DNA of 64,000 nt from Anaerolineales bacterium. Lineage in GTDB: Bacteria; Chloroflexota; Anaerolineae; Anaerolineales; UBA11579. The stretch spans positions 757,875 through 821,874 of the forward strand of contig JAHBVB010000001.1 of the NCBI GenBank assembly GCA_019637805.1, read 5' to 3'. A model generated the notes under the pieces. It was not told where the DNA came from. It was given only the letters and a program-made list of their open reading frames with translations, and searched no databases. Below, one piece after another: positions 7,974 through 16,980 of the stretch (its first letter is position 1; each line of letters starts with the position of its first letter). The translations under genes were made by a program, and so were the position numbers.

Positions 7974-8621
7974 ATGTTTGAGAACTTCCGCAATCGCCGC
8001 GAAGAAGAAGAGCGCATCCGACAGGAAGGCCGCCTTCCTCCCGGGCAGGCCCTGACCCAAAAGTTCCCCGTGTTGCATTATGGGCCGGTGCCCAGTTTCA
8101 ACCCGGAGACTTGGGACCTGCGCGTCTTTGGCGAAGTGGAAGAAGAGCGCCGCTGGAATTGGGACGAAGTCCAGAAATTGCCGCGGCGCAGCATCACCAT
8201 GGACATCCACTGCGTGACGCGCTGGAGCAAGTTCGACACAGTCTGGGAGGGCATCGCCCTCAAAGACTTGGTGGACCAAGGCTTCATCCGCCCCAAGCCA
8301 GGCGTCAAACACCTGCTGCAGCATGCCGAATACGGTTTCACCGTGAATGTGCCGCTGGACGTGGCCTATGCGGACAACTTCCTGCTGGCGGATACCTTCG
8401 ATGGACAGCCGCTCACCCCGGACCACGGCTACCCACTGCGCGCTGTGGTCGGTTACCTGCCCGGCCGTGAAGACCTGGAAACACCGTATTTTTGGAAAGG
8501 TGCCAAATGGCTGCGCGGCCTGGAATTCCTTTCCGAGGACAAACTGGGCTTTTGGGAGCAGGCTGGGTATCACAACCAGGCCGATGTGTGGAAAGAGCAG
8601 CGCTTCGCCCGCGGCTGGTAG
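7974..8621 (+). CDS. Sulfite oxidase-like molybdopterin oxidoreductase
   Basis: A 215-residue protein of the oxidoreductase molybdopterin-binding domain. The molybdenum-ligating cysteine is Cys80 in MDIHCVTRWSK, followed by the family segments FGEVEEE, HAEYGFTVNVPLDVA and PDHGYPLRAVVGY. It has no twin-arginine signal peptide, no heme domain and no dimerisation domain, so it matches the short cytoplasmic YuiH-like subgroup rather than periplasmic YedY/MsrP. Physiological substrate unknown. Probably co-transcribed with the MBL hydrolase upstream and the lipoprotein esterase 10 bases downstream. Confidence 0.88.
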   Translation: MFENFRNRREEEERIRQEGRLPPGQALTQKFPVLHYGPVPSFNPETWDLRVFGEVEEERRWNWDEVQKLPRRSITMDIHCVTRWSKFDTVWEGIALKDLVDQGFIRPKPGVKHLLQHAEYGFTVNVPLDVAYADNFLLADTFDGQPLTPDHGYPLRAVVGYLPGREDLETPYFWKGAKWLRGLEFLSEDKLGFWEQAGYHNQADVWKEQRFARGW

Positions 8622-8631
8622 CCTGCCTCCC

Positions 8632-9516
8632 ATGAGACCTCTATTGGGGTTTGTCGCCCTGGCCCTGCTTCTGCCGGCGTGCGCGCCCACACCGCCCGCG
8701 GCCCCGGCGCCTAGCCCAACGCCGGTGCGCCCCACGGTGGTGCCCTCACGCACGCCCACCCCCGCTCCGCAGATAGACTACCCCGACAAGCAAGAGTCTC
8801 CTGCCTGCCTGACCGCCGGCGGCGAAGTGCATGAGTTCCGCCTGGCTTCCGACCAGCTCTCTGATCCCATGCCGCTGCGCGTCTACACGCCGCCCTGCTA
8901 TTACGAAGAAACCGGGCGCAGCTATCCGGTGCTCTACCTGATCCACGGCCAAACCTACACTGCCGACCAGTGGGACCGCTTGGGCGCCGACGAAGCTGCC
9001 AGCCGGCTGATCGCTGCCGGCGAAGTGGCCGCTTTCCTGATCGTCATGCCGCAGGATTCCCGCCACTTCGCTCCGCCGGCAGATAACGCCTTTGACGATG
9101 TCTTCCTCGCCGACCTGATCCCCTGGGTTGAGGCTAACTACCGCGTGGTCCCCGAGCGGGAATTCCGCGCCGTGGGCGGCCTCTCGCGCGGCGCCTCTTG
9201 GGCGATCCACTTGGCGCTTAACCACCCCGACCTCTTCGGCGCACTGGGCGGGCACAGCCCGCCGGTCTTCGCCGAAGAGGCCTGGAAGCTGCGCGGCCAG
9301 CTGGATGCCCTAGCCGCCGGGGATCCGCCGCGTATTTGGCTGGACATTGGCGAGCGCGACCAGCGGCGCATTCTGCAATCCGCCCAGTGGTTCGAGGGTC
9401 TGCTCAACGAACGCGGCATCCCCCATCAATGGAGCTTGTTCACCGGAGATCACAGCGAAGTCTATTGGAGCTCGCACGTGGAGTTGTACCTACGCTGGTA
9501 CGCCGCCGAGTGGTGA
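8632..9516 (+). CDS. Lipoprotein esterase (alpha/beta hydrolase, esterase D type)
   Basis: A 294-residue exported lipoprotein. The signal peptide ends in the lipobox LLPAC with Cys17, followed by a proline/threonine-rich linker (18-47). The alpha/beta-hydrolase domain has the nucleophile elbow GGLSRGAS with Ser185, an acid candidate Asp243 (DIGERDQRR) and His274 in TGDHSEVYW. It resembles the putative esterase/enterochelin esterase-like group and probably hydrolyses carboxyl esters on the outer face of the membrane. I chose ATG 8632 because it opens directly into the signal peptide. Confidence 0.87.
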   Translation: MRPLLGFVALALLLPACAPTPPAAPAPSPTPVRPTVVPSRTPTPAPQIDYPDKQESPACLTAGGEVHEFRLASDQLSDPMPLRVYTPPCYYEETGRSYPVLYLIHGQTYTADQWDRLGADEAASRLIAAGEVAAFLIVMPQDSRHFAPPADNAFDDVFLADLIPWVEANYRVVPEREFRAVGGLSRGASWAIHLALNHPDLFGALGGHSPPVFAEEAWKLRGQLDALAAGDPPRIWLDIGERDQRRILQSAQWFEGLLNERGIPHQWSLFTGDHSEVYWSSHVELYLRWYAAEW

Positions 9517-9537
9517 GGGCACCCAAGAGGCCACTGT

Positions 9538-9543
9538 TATAAT
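9538..9543 (+). promoter_or_regulatory. -10 hexamer TATAAT upstream of gatC
   Basis: A perfect TATAAT ends 9 bases before the gatC ATG at 9553, implying a leader of a few bases at most. No clear -35 element. Confidence 0.6.
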
Positions 9544-9552
9544 TTTCGCAGT

Positions 9553-9849
9553 ATGTCGCTCACCCCGGAAGATGTAGACCATATTGCTCTGCTGGCTCGC
9601 TTGCACCTCAGCGATGAGGAAAAAGAGCGTTATCGCCGGCAGCTTTCCGATATTCTCAAACACGTCGATAAGCTCCAGGAGCTGGATACGGCCAACGTGC
9701 AGCCGATGAGCAGCGTGGCCGTGCCGCAAAGCCCCCTGCGCCCGGATAAACCCGGCCCCGGCATGCCCCGCGCCGATCTGCTGCGCAATGCCCCGGACAC
9801 GGCCGAAAATCAATTCCGCGTGCCTCCGGTGTTGGACGGCGGGCCGTGA
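9553..9849 (+). CDS. gatC: Asp-tRNA(Asn)/Glu-tRNA(Gln) amidotransferase subunit C
   Basis: A 98-residue protein with the GatC pattern: LTPEDVDHIALLARLHLSD at residues 3-21, then DILKHVDKLQELDT, and the extended PMSSV and LRPDKPG segment. GatC stabilises the GatA-GatB interface in the complex that converts misacylated Glu-tRNA-Gln or Asp-tRNA-Asn to the correct aminoacyl-tRNA. It overlaps gatA by GTGA. gatB is not adjacent but lies about 9 kb downstream. Confidence 0.95.
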   Translation: MSLTPEDVDHIALLARLHLSDEEKERYRRQLSDILKHVDKLQELDTANVQPMSSVAVPQSPLRPDKPGPGMPRADLLRNAPDTAENQFRVPPVLDGGP

Positions 9850-11318
9850 GCGACCTGCACTCCCTGACGGTTGCACAAATTCTGGAGGGTTTGCAAACCG
9901 GCGCATTCAGCAGCCGGGAGCTAACCCAAACCTACCTGGCCCGTATCCAGGCCCACAACCCGCGCCTCAACGCCTACCTGTATGTGGACGCCGAAGGCGC
10001 CCTGGCCGCTGCTCAAGCCGCCGATGAGCGCCGTTCCCAGGCAGGCGACCCCGCCCGCCTGCCGCCTCTGTTGGGCCTGCCCATCGCGGTCAAAGATGTG
10101 CTGGCGGTGGCTGGTATGCCCGCCACCTGTGGCTCGCGCATTCTGGAGGGTTTTGTGCCCAGCTACAACGCCAGCGCCGTGCAGCGCTTGCTGGATGCCG
10201 GTGTGGTCATTTTGGGCAAAACCAATACGGATGAATTCGCCATGGGCTCATCCACCGAAAACTCAGCCTACGGCATTACCCGCAACCCCTGGGACGAACA
10301 ACGCGTGCCGGGCGGCTCCAGCGGCGGCAGCGCCGCCGCCGTGGCGGCTGGCCTGGCGCCCGTAGCGCTGGGCACGGACACCGGCGGCTCCGTGCGCCAG
10401 CCGGCCGCCTTCTGCGGCCTGAGCGGGCTGAAGACCAGCTACGGCCGCGTCTCCCGCTACGGCCTGATCGCCTACGGCTCTTCGCTGGATACCATCGGCG
10501 TGCTGGCTCGCAGCGCCCAAGACGCCGCCCTGGTGCTGAACGTGATGGGCGGCTACGACCCGCGCGACGCCACCACGCTGGAGCAGGCCGCGCCGGACAT
10601 CCACCTGAATGGCAATGCCACGCTCAAAGGCCTGCGCATCGGCGTCCCGCAGGAATACTTTATTGAGGGCTTGCAACCGGAGGTGGAGCAGGCCGTGCGC
10701 GCCGCCATCGCCCAGCTGGAAACGCTGGGTGCCGAAGTGCGCCCGGTCAGCCTGCCACACACCGAATACGCTCTGCCGGTCTACTACATCATTGCCCCCG
10801 CCGAAGCTTCGGCCAACCTGGCCCGCTTTGACGGCGTGCGCTATGGCCTGCGCGCCGAGCAGGACAATCTCATTGAAATGTTCAAACATTCGCGCGGTCA
10901 GGGCTTTGGCCCTGAGGTCAAGCGCCGCATCATGATCGGCACTTACGCCCTCTCGGCGGGCTATTACGATGCCTATTACGGCCAAGCCCAAAAGGTGCGC
11001 ACCTTGATCCGCGACGATTTTGCGCGTGCCTTTGAGCAGGTCGACCTGATCGCCGCGCCGGCTACGCCGTCCAGCGCGTTCCCCATCGGCGCACATGCCG
11101 AAGACCCGATCCAGATGTACTTGGAAGACGTCTTCACCCTGCCGGCCAACCTGGCGGGCGTGCCCGGCCTATGCATCCCGGCCGGCTTTGACAGCCAGGG
11201 TCTGCCGCTCGGCCTGCAGCTGCTGGGGCCGCACTTCTCTGAAGAACGCCTGCTGGCTGCCGCGCATGCCTATCAGCAGGTCAGCGATCACCATACCCGG
11301 CGGCCGGTCCTGGCATGA
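9846..11318 (+). CDS. gatA: Asp-tRNA(Asn)/Glu-tRNA(Gln) amidotransferase subunit A
   Basis: A 490-residue amidase-signature protein starting with GTG 9846. The catalytic Lys-cisSer-Ser triad is visible as Lys83 (PIAVKDVL), Ser158 ([10 protein letters not shown]) and Ser182 ([11 protein letters not shown]), with the expected spacing. GatA hydrolyses glutamine or asparagine and passes ammonia to GatB. It overlaps gatC at its start and the methyltransferase gene at its end (ATGA), so the four genes from gatC to the nucleotidyltransferase form one operon. Confidence 0.96.
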   Translation: MSDLHSLTVAQILEGLQTGAFSSRELTQTYLARIQAHNPRLNAYLYVDAEGALAAAQAADERRSQAGDPARLPPLLGLPIAVKDVLAVAGMPATCGSRILEGFVPSYNASAVQRLLDAGVVILGKTNTDEFAMGSSTENSAYGITRNPWDEQRVPGGSSGGSAAAVAAGLAPVALGTDTGGSVRQPAAFCGLSGLKTSYGRVSRYGLIAYGSSLDTIGVLARSAQDAALVLNVMGGYDPRDATTLEQAAPDIHLNGNATLKGLRIGVPQEYFIEGLQPEVEQAVRAAIAQLETLGAEVRPVSLPHTEYALPVYYIIAPAEASANLARFDGVRYGLRAEQDNLIEMFKHSRGQGFGPEVKRRIMIGTYALSAGYYDAYYGQAQKVRTLIRDDFARAFEQVDLIAAPATPSSAFPIGAHAEDPIQMYLEDVFTLPANLAGVPGLCIPAGFDSQGLPLGLQLLGPHFSEERLLAAAHAYQQVSDHHTRRPVLA

Positions 11319-11923
11319 AAACGCTGTTCACCGATATTCCCAACGCGGTGCTGGACCGCATGCACACGCTGGAACAGCGCGACGCGCGCGACCGCCAGGA
11401 CGGCACGCCCCAGCTCAAACGCCTGCGCCAGATCCCCGCCGAGACCGGCATGTTGCTAGCACTCCTGGCCCAGGCCGCCCCGCGCGGCCTGATGGTCGAG
11501 GTGGGCGCCAGCGCCGGTTATTCGGCTCTGTGGTTGTCTTTGGCTGCCCAGCGTCGCGCCGGGCGCTTTGTGACCTATGAATTGCTCCCCGAAAAGGTGG
11601 AGCTGGCCCGCGAGACCTTTGCCAAGGCAGGCGTGGAAAACTGGGTGGAGCTGGTCCACGGGGACGCCCGTTCGCACCTGCGCCAGCTGGAAGATATTGC
11701 CTTCTGTTTCCTCGATTGCGAAAAAGAAATGTACAGCGAAGTCTACGAAAGCGTTGTGCCCCGCCTGGTAGCCGGCGGCTTGTTCGTGGCGGACAATGTG
11801 GTCAGCCACCAGGAAGAACTGGTCGCTTTTGTTGAGGCCGCCCGGCGTGATGCCAGTGTGGACGCCGCCGTTTTGCCAGTGGGCAAAGGCTTGTTGGTTT
11901 GCACCAAGAGGGAAGACAAATGA
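11315..11923 (+). CDS. O-methyltransferase family protein
   Basis: A 202-residue class I SAM-dependent methyltransferase of the O-methyltransferase family 3 type (caffeoyl-CoA/catechol OMT-like). The SAM-binding glycine loop is [15 protein letters not shown] near residues 59-73, followed by the acidic [15 protein letters not shown] strand-helix and HGDARSHL. The metal-ligand area appears as FLDCEKEMY. Substrate unknown. It overlaps gatA and the nucleotidyltransferase gene by ATGA at both ends. Confidence 0.85.
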   Translation: MKTLFTDIPNAVLDRMHTLEQRDARDRQDGTPQLKRLRQIPAETGMLLALLAQAAPRGLMVEVGASAGYSALWLSLAAQRRAGRFVTYELLPEKVELARETFAKAGVENWVELVHGDARSHLRQLEDIAFCFLDCEKEMYSEVYESVVPRLVAGGLFVADNVVSHQEELVAFVEAARRDASVDAAVLPVGKGLLVCTKREDK

Positions 11924-12930
11924 CCGAAAACCTGAAGATCATCATCCCCATGGCTGGGTTTGGCACGCGTTTGCGCCCGCACACCTGGTCGCGCCCCAAG
12001 CCGTTACTGAGCGCGGCGGGCGACACGGTGCTGGGCCATGTGCTTAAGCTGCTGGGCAGCGCCCCGGACGTGAAAGAAGCCGATTTCGTCTTCATCCTGG
12101 GTTACCTGGGCGACCAGGTGCAGCGTTATATGCAAAATGAGCACCCCGAGGTAAAAGCCCATTACGTGGAACAGAAAGAGCTGCTCGGCCAGTCGCATGC
12201 CCTGGCCCAGGCCCGCGCCCATCTGCACGGCCCCACCATCATCATTTTTGTGGATACCGTGATCGAGACCGACTTTTCCCAGCTGGCCAATGAAGAGGCC
12301 GATGCGGTCTTGTGGGTCAAGCCGGTGGAGGACCCGCGCCGCTTTGGTGTCGCCGCCCTGAATGAGGACGGCCTGGTCAGCGGTCTGATCGAAAAACCGG
12401 ACGACATCAGCAACAACCTGGCCATCGTGGGCATTTACTACTTCAAAAGCGGCGAAGACCTGCTGGCTGCTATTGACGAGCAGATGCAAAAGGGCATCAA
12501 GACCAAGAACGAATATTTCCTGGCCGACGCCATCGACATCATGCTCAAAAAAGGGCTGCGCATGCGCACCGAAGTGGTGGATGAGTGGCTGGACGCCGGC
12601 CTGCCGGAAACCGTACTGGAGACCAACCGCCGCTTGCTGGACCGAGGCCGCGGCAATTCCGCCGAGAGCGGGCGGGAGGGCGTCACCCTGCATGCTCCGG
12701 TCTATATCCACCCCGAGGCCACGGTGGAGAACAGCACCCTCGGCCCCTATGTTTCCGTGGGCCGCGGCAGCCAGGTGCGCAACAGCCGCATTGAAGACGC
12801 CATTTTGGAAAGCCATGTCATCGTGGAAGACTGCGACCTGCACGGCTCCTTGCTGGGTGAGCGCAGCCAGGTGCGCGGCGTGAAGGGGCGCGTCAATATT
12901 GGCGACGATTCTCAGGTGCACGGGCAGTAG
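11920..12930 (+). CDS. Sugar nucleotidyltransferase with left-handed beta-helix C-terminus
   Basis: A 336-residue protein. The N-terminal nucleotidyltransferase domain carries the G-x-G-T-R-L-x(4)-T-x(3)-K-P signature as [19 protein letters not shown] (residues 12-30), with IFVDTVIE as the metal-binding strand. From about residue 250 hexapeptide-like repeats ([21 protein letters not shown]) form a left-handed beta-helix. This is the layout of bacterial glucose-1-phosphate thymidylyltransferase/UTP-type enzymes with a regulatory or acyltransferase-like tail. I chose ATG 11920 because of the ATGA junction. It probably makes an NDP-sugar for the cell surface. Confidence 0.85.
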   Translation: MTENLKIIIPMAGFGTRLRPHTWSRPKPLLSAAGDTVLGHVLKLLGSAPDVKEADFVFILGYLGDQVQRYMQNEHPEVKAHYVEQKELLGQSHALAQARAHLHGPTIIIFVDTVIETDFSQLANEEADAVLWVKPVEDPRRFGVAALNEDGLVSGLIEKPDDISNNLAIVGIYYFKSGEDLLAAIDEQMQKGIKTKNEYFLADAIDIMLKKGLRMRTEVVDEWLDAGLPETVLETNRRLLDRGRGNSAESGREGVTLHAPVYIHPEATVENSTLGPYVSVGRGSQVRNSRIEDAILESHVIVEDCDLHGSLLGERSQVRGVKGRVNIGDDSQVHGQ

Positions 12931-13000
12931 CCGTGTATAGTATTCTGAATTAAATTGACGTTAACTCAACCAGATCGACTTTAAGAAAAAAGAGGAAGAT

Positions 13001-15043
13001 ATGTTCCCTGTCCGTTTTCGCCTTTTCAGCCTCGCCCTGGTTCTGGGTCTGGTGCAAATCGCCTGCTCGGGCGGCAGCCCTGCCCCCAGCAATGAGCAGC
13101 CCAACACCGTGACGGCCACAGAGGCCGCCGATCTGCCGCGCAGCCGCGGCATTGCCAACCTGGCCGTGCCCTTTGAAGGCGTGGTCCAAATTTGGGCCGG
13201 GTATTACGACCAGGCCGGGGAATTCCAGATCGGCTGGACCGGCTCTGGCACCATCATCACCCCTGACGGTCTGATCCTGACCAATGCGCATGTGGTCCTG
13301 CCCGATCGCTACTTTGCTGTGGACGAGCTGATTGTGGCTCTCACCGTCAACCAGGACCAGGAGCCGCAGCCAGCCTTCTTCGCTGAAGTGCTGCAGGCTG
13401 ACGAAGCGCTGGACCTGGCGGTGATCCGGGTGACCCACGACTATGACGGCGTTGCCGTGGAATACAGCGCGCTGGACCTGCCTTATGTCTCGCTGGGCGA
13501 TGCGGATTCGCTCAACCTGGGCGACGAGCTCACCATTCTAGGCTATCCCGGCATTGGCGGGGAGACGGTGACCTTGACGCGCGGTGCGGTCAGCGGCTTC
13601 ACCAGCGAGCAGCCCTATGGGGCGCGGGCCTTCATCAAAACCAATGCGACCATCGCCGGCGGCAACAGTGGCGGCCTGGCCGTGGATACCGAAGGCTACC
13701 TGGTGGGTGTGCCCACCCAGCTGGGCTACGGTGGCGATGACCAGTTCGTCGACTGCCGCGTACTGGTGGACACCAATCGCGACGGCGTGGTGGACGATAT
13801 GGACAACTGCGTGCCCACCGGCGGCTTTATCAACGCCCTGCGCCCGGTGACCCTGGCCCTGCCGCTGATCCAGGCGGCCCAACGCGGCGAGTTCAATATT
13901 TCCGGCGGGTCCGCTCAACCGGTCAGCAGCTCCGGGGGCAGCAGCTTTGTCGATGACTTCTCAGACGCCAACAGCGGCTGGGATGTGTATTCTTATGAAT
14001 CCGGCTCCGCCTACTACTTTGGCGGCGAGTTTTACCTGGAAGATGTTGAAGGCAGCCCGTACTACGTCAGCCTCTTGCACCAGACCCATGCCAACGTGGA
14101 GATCAGCGCCGATCTGCGCATTGTCGAGAACGAAGGCGACGAGAACGAATTCAGCCTGAGCTGCCGCTATGTGGACGCCGACAATGGCTATGAGTTCCGC
14201 ATCTTTGCCGATGGTTGGGTGGGCATTTCCAAGTGGCTGGGAGGCGAATACATTAGCCTTTCTGATCCTGCTCCGGCCGTGGATCCTTTAGAGGGGCGCA
14301 GCGCTCGCATCACCGCGGTTTGCGACGGCGAACGCCTGACCTTGCTGGTGGATGGTGAACAGGTCGCCGAAGCCTCGGATGACAGCTTCTCCACCGGCAA
14401 TATCGGCATCGCGGCCTACGCGGCGGTAGGCGAGCGCTTTGTGGTGGCGGTAGACAACTTCTCCGCCACCTCGCTGAGCGCCAGCCAAGCGGGTGATTGG
14501 GAACAGATCTATTTCGACGACTTCTCCAGCACCTCCACTGGTTGGAATGAAAGCAACGACCAGGAGTTCGCCCGCTACTACCTGAATGGCCGTTACTACA
14601 TGGAGGTCATGCCGACCGAATCGTACTCGCTGAGTGTGCAGTCCGGCTCGATTGAAGATGTGGTCCTCAATGTGGATGTCAACATTGAGCAGCCTTCCCA
14701 CCAGGGCGATGTTGGCCTGCTCTGCCGCTACATTGACGCGGACAATTACTACGCTTTGGAAGTCTCCGAGGATGGCTATTACAGCATCTGGAAAATGGTT
14801 GATGGCGAATTCAACGAGTTGGTTAAGTGGACCACCTCTTCGCTGATCCCCACCGACAGCGAACCGTTTGCACTCAACGCCTCTTGCGAGGGCGCCCAGC
14901 TTTCTCTGGGCATCAACGGCGAACTGCTGGCCACCACCACGGATACTGACTTGACCTCCGGCCGGGTGGGCCTGTTTGCTGGCACGCTGGATCACGGCGG
15001 CCTGGTGGTCTCCTTCGACAACTTTGAGGTCTTGGCGCCCTAG
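13001..15043 (+). CDS. Lipoprotein trypsin-like serine protease with two C-terminal jelly-roll repeats
   Basis: A 680-residue exported protein. The signal peptide ends at Cys22 (LVQIAC), a slightly unusual lipobox. Residues 55-300 form an S1C-type protease with His97 (LTNAHVV), Asp138 (ALDLAVI) and Ser223 (AGGNSGG). Inside it, residues 257-269 read DTNRDGVVDDMDN, an EF-hand/thrombospondin-3-like calcium loop. There is no PDZ domain. Two related beta-sandwich domains follow (about 316-497 and 508-678), each opening with DDFS...SGW and sharing CRYxDADNxYxxxI and DNF motifs. A GAGGAAG site precedes the ATG and a strong terminator follows the stop. Confidence 0.88.
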   Translation: MFPVRFRLFSLALVLGLVQIACSGGSPAPSNEQPNTVTATEAADLPRSRGIANLAVPFEGVVQIWAGYYDQAGEFQIGWTGSGTIITPDGLILTNAHVVLPDRYFAVDELIVALTVNQDQEPQPAFFAEVLQADEALDLAVIRVTHDYDGVAVEYSALDLPYVSLGDADSLNLGDELTILGYPGIGGETVTLTRGAVSGFTSEQPYGARAFIKTNATIAGGNSGGLAVDTEGYLVGVPTQLGYGGDDQFVDCRVLVDTNRDGVVDDMDNCVPTGGFINALRPVTLALPLIQAAQRGEFNISGGSAQPVSSSGGSSFVDDFSDANSGWDVYSYESGSAYYFGGEFYLEDVEGSPYYVSLLHQTHANVEISADLRIVENEGDENEFSLSCRYVDADNGYEFRIFADGWVGISKWLGGEYISLSDPAPAVDPLEGRSARITAVCDGERLTLLVDGEQVAEASDDSFSTGNIGIAAYAAVGERFVVAVDNFSATSLSASQAGDWEQIYFDDFSSTSTGWNESNDQEFARYYLNGRYYMEVMPTESYSLSVQSGSIEDVVLNVDVNIEQPSHQGDVGLLCRYIDADNYYALEVSEDGYYSIWKMVDGEFNELVKWTTSSLIPTDSEPFALNASCEGAQLSLGINGELLATTTDTDLTSGRVGLFAGTLDHGGLVVSFDNFEVLAP

Positions 15044-15058
15044 CATTGCAATGCAGCC

Positions 15059-15098
15059 AAAACGGGCCGTGTGCGATATCGCACACGGCCCGTTTTTT
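15059..15098 (+). terminator. Strong palindromic intrinsic terminator
   Basis: A perfect 19-bp palindrome (15059-15077 with 15078-15096), GC-rich in the middle and A/T at the ends, with a T-run at 15093-15098. It lies 15 bases after the protease stop and would end transcription in either direction. Confidence 0.9.
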
Positions 15099-15103
15099 CG
15101 TTT

Positions 15104-15163
15104 GTGCTGCACGCGGCAAAAACAGCGGTGTGGTATCCTAGATTTTCGGCGCCTGTGCAGCAC
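15104..15163. repeat. 9-bp inverted repeat upstream of the ABC exporter genes
   Basis: GTGCTGCAC at 15104-15112 is the reverse complement of GTGCAGCAC at 15155-15163, with 42 bases between. It sits in the 100-base promoter region of the ABC exporter pair, so it could be a regulator site with looped half-sites; no known motif is recognised. Confidence 0.4.
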
Positions 15164-15201
15164 GGCCAATCCCCAAGCTGCTCGACTCCATCCAAAAAAC
15201 T

Positions 15202-16977
15202 ATGGCAACCAATAGTCTTCCTGCGCATCACGCGGCAGAATTCACACTGCCCGAACGGTACCCCACCAACCGCAGCGGGCCGCTGCCCTGGCTGTTCTCG
15301 CGCTTGTGGCATTACTGGCCGCTGACCGTCATGCTGCTGCTCGGCGCCCTGTCCAATGGGGCCCTGGCCACCTATGTGCCCGTCATCATCGGTGACGCCT
15401 ACGAAGCCATCACGCAAACACCCGCCCGCCTGGACATCCTGGGCCAGCTGGTGGTGACCCTGCTGGTCAGCCAGATCATCCGCAGCGGCTTGCAGTTTGC
15501 CCGCAACTTCGGGGCCGAGTGGCTGGGCCAGCTCTTCGAGCGCGATGTGCGCGAAGAGCTCTACGTCAACCTGCTGGGAAAGAGCATGACCTTCCACAGC
15601 TTGCAGTCTGTGGGCGACACCATGGCCCGCGCCACCAACGATGTACGTGAGATTAACCTGATGTTCAACCCCGGGCTGAACCTGGTGATCGGCGCCAGCT
15701 TCTTCCTGTTCGGCCCGATTGCCGCTGCCTACCCAATCCACCCGCAGTTGGTACTCACCCCACTCCTGTTCACCATCGCCTACGCCCTGGCGATTTGGCG
15801 TTACCTGGTGCAGATGGCACCCCTGACCCGTGAAGTGCGCGAGAGCTTCGGCGCGCTGAACTCGCGCTTGTCCGAGGCGCTGGACGGCATCGAAACCGTC
15901 AAGGGCATGTCCCAAGAAGAGGGCGAAGTCTCCCTCTTCGCCCGTAACGTGCAACGCTTCCGGGATGCTTTTGTGCAGCAGGGCTACCTGGAAGCCCGCT
16001 TCCTGCCCATGCTCCTTATGGGCCTGGCCCAGGCGGCCGGCCTGTGGCATTCGCTGGCGCTTTACCAGCAGGGCCAACTGCTGATGGGCGACGTCATCGC
16101 CTATTTCGGCCTGCTGCAGTTGTTTGGCTTCCCGGTGTTCACTTCGCTGTTTGCCTATTCGCAGGTCTCTTTGGGCGTGGCCAGCGCGGCGCGCATTCTG
16201 GACCTGATGAATAACGAGACCGACCTGGACCAGAACGTCAGTGGCCGCCAGGCCAAAATGACCGGCGAGATCGAATTCCGCAACGTGACCTTCGCTTACG
16301 AAGATGACGACCCCGCCGTGGAGGGCATCTCTTTCAAGGTGCCTGCCGGGCAAACCGTGGCGATCGTGGGCCAGACCGGCGTGGGCAAAACCACGCTGGC
16401 CAAGCTGGTCAACCGCACCTACGACGTGACCAGCGGGGCGGTACTGGTGGACGGCGTGGACGTGCGCGAATGGAACCTGGAATCGCTGCGTCTGCAAATT
16501 TCGATCATCGAGCAGGACATCTTTTTGTTCTCGCGCAGCCTGGCAGACAACATCGCCTTTGGCGTGCCTAATGCCAGCCGCGCCGATATTGAGCAGGCTG
16601 CCAAGCTGGCCCAGGCGCATGACTTCATCATGGAATTCAAGAACGGCTACGACACGATTGTCGGCGACCGCGGCGTGACCCTCTCGGGCGGCCAGCGCCA
16701 GCGCGTGGCCCTGGCGCGTGCTTTCCTCACCGACCCGGCCGTGCTTATCCTGGACGATTCGACCAGCGCCATCGACAGCGCCACGGAGGACATGATCCAG
16801 CGCGCCATTTACGCCGCGGCCAAAGACCGCACCACGCTGATCATTACTCACCGCCTGTCGCAGATCCGCTGGGCAGACCAGATCGTCGTGCTGCGCGGCG
16901 GCAAGGTGGCCGCCGCAGGCAGCCACGACGACTTAATGAAAACATCGCCGGCGTACCGGCGCATCTTTAGCGAGTAG
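15202..16977 (+). CDS. ABC exporter half-transporter, non-canonical Walker B
   Basis: A 591-residue half-transporter: six transmembrane helices (about residues 30-330) and a nucleotide-binding domain. Walker A is GQTGVGKT (390-397), signature LSGGQRQR (from 494), H-loop His550. The Walker B end reads LILDD, so the catalytic glutamate is Asp519. This is the non-canonical subunit type of heterodimeric exporters. The partner begins 3 bases after its stop and supplies the complementary degenerate signature. Substrate is unknown; lipids or drugs are typical for the family. Confidence 0.92.
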   Translation: MATNSLPAHHAAEFTLPERYPTNRSGPLPWLFSRLWHYWPLTVMLLLGALSNGALATYVPVIIGDAYEAITQTPARLDILGQLVVTLLVSQIIRSGLQFARNFGAEWLGQLFERDVREELYVNLLGKSMTFHSLQSVGDTMARATNDVREINLMFNPGLNLVIGASFFLFGPIAAAYPIHPQLVLTPLLFTIAYALAIWRYLVQMAPLTREVRESFGALNSRLSEALDGIETVKGMSQEEGEVSLFARNVQRFRDAFVQQGYLEARFLPMLLMGLAQAAGLWHSLALYQQGQLLMGDVIAYFGLLQLFGFPVFTSLFAYSQVSLGVASAARILDLMNNETDLDQNVSGRQAKMTGEIEFRNVTFAYEDDDPAVEGISFKVPAGQTVAIVGQTGVGKTTLAKLVNRTYDVTSGAVLVDGVDVREWNLESLRLQISIIEQDIFLFSRSLADNIAFGVPNASRADIEQAAKLAQAHDFIMEFKNGYDTIVGDRGVTLSGGQRQRVALARAFLTDPAVLILDDSTSAIDSATEDMIQRAIYAAAKDRTTLIITHRLSQIRWADQIVVLRGGKVAAAGSHDDLMKTSPAYRRIFSE

Positions 16978-16980
16978 GCC

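Noticed and set aside
15040..16926. 628-codon open frame on the minus strand
   Set aside because: It is antisense to the clear ABC exporter gene and reads as low-complexity, with no family motif; it results from high GC at the third codon position.
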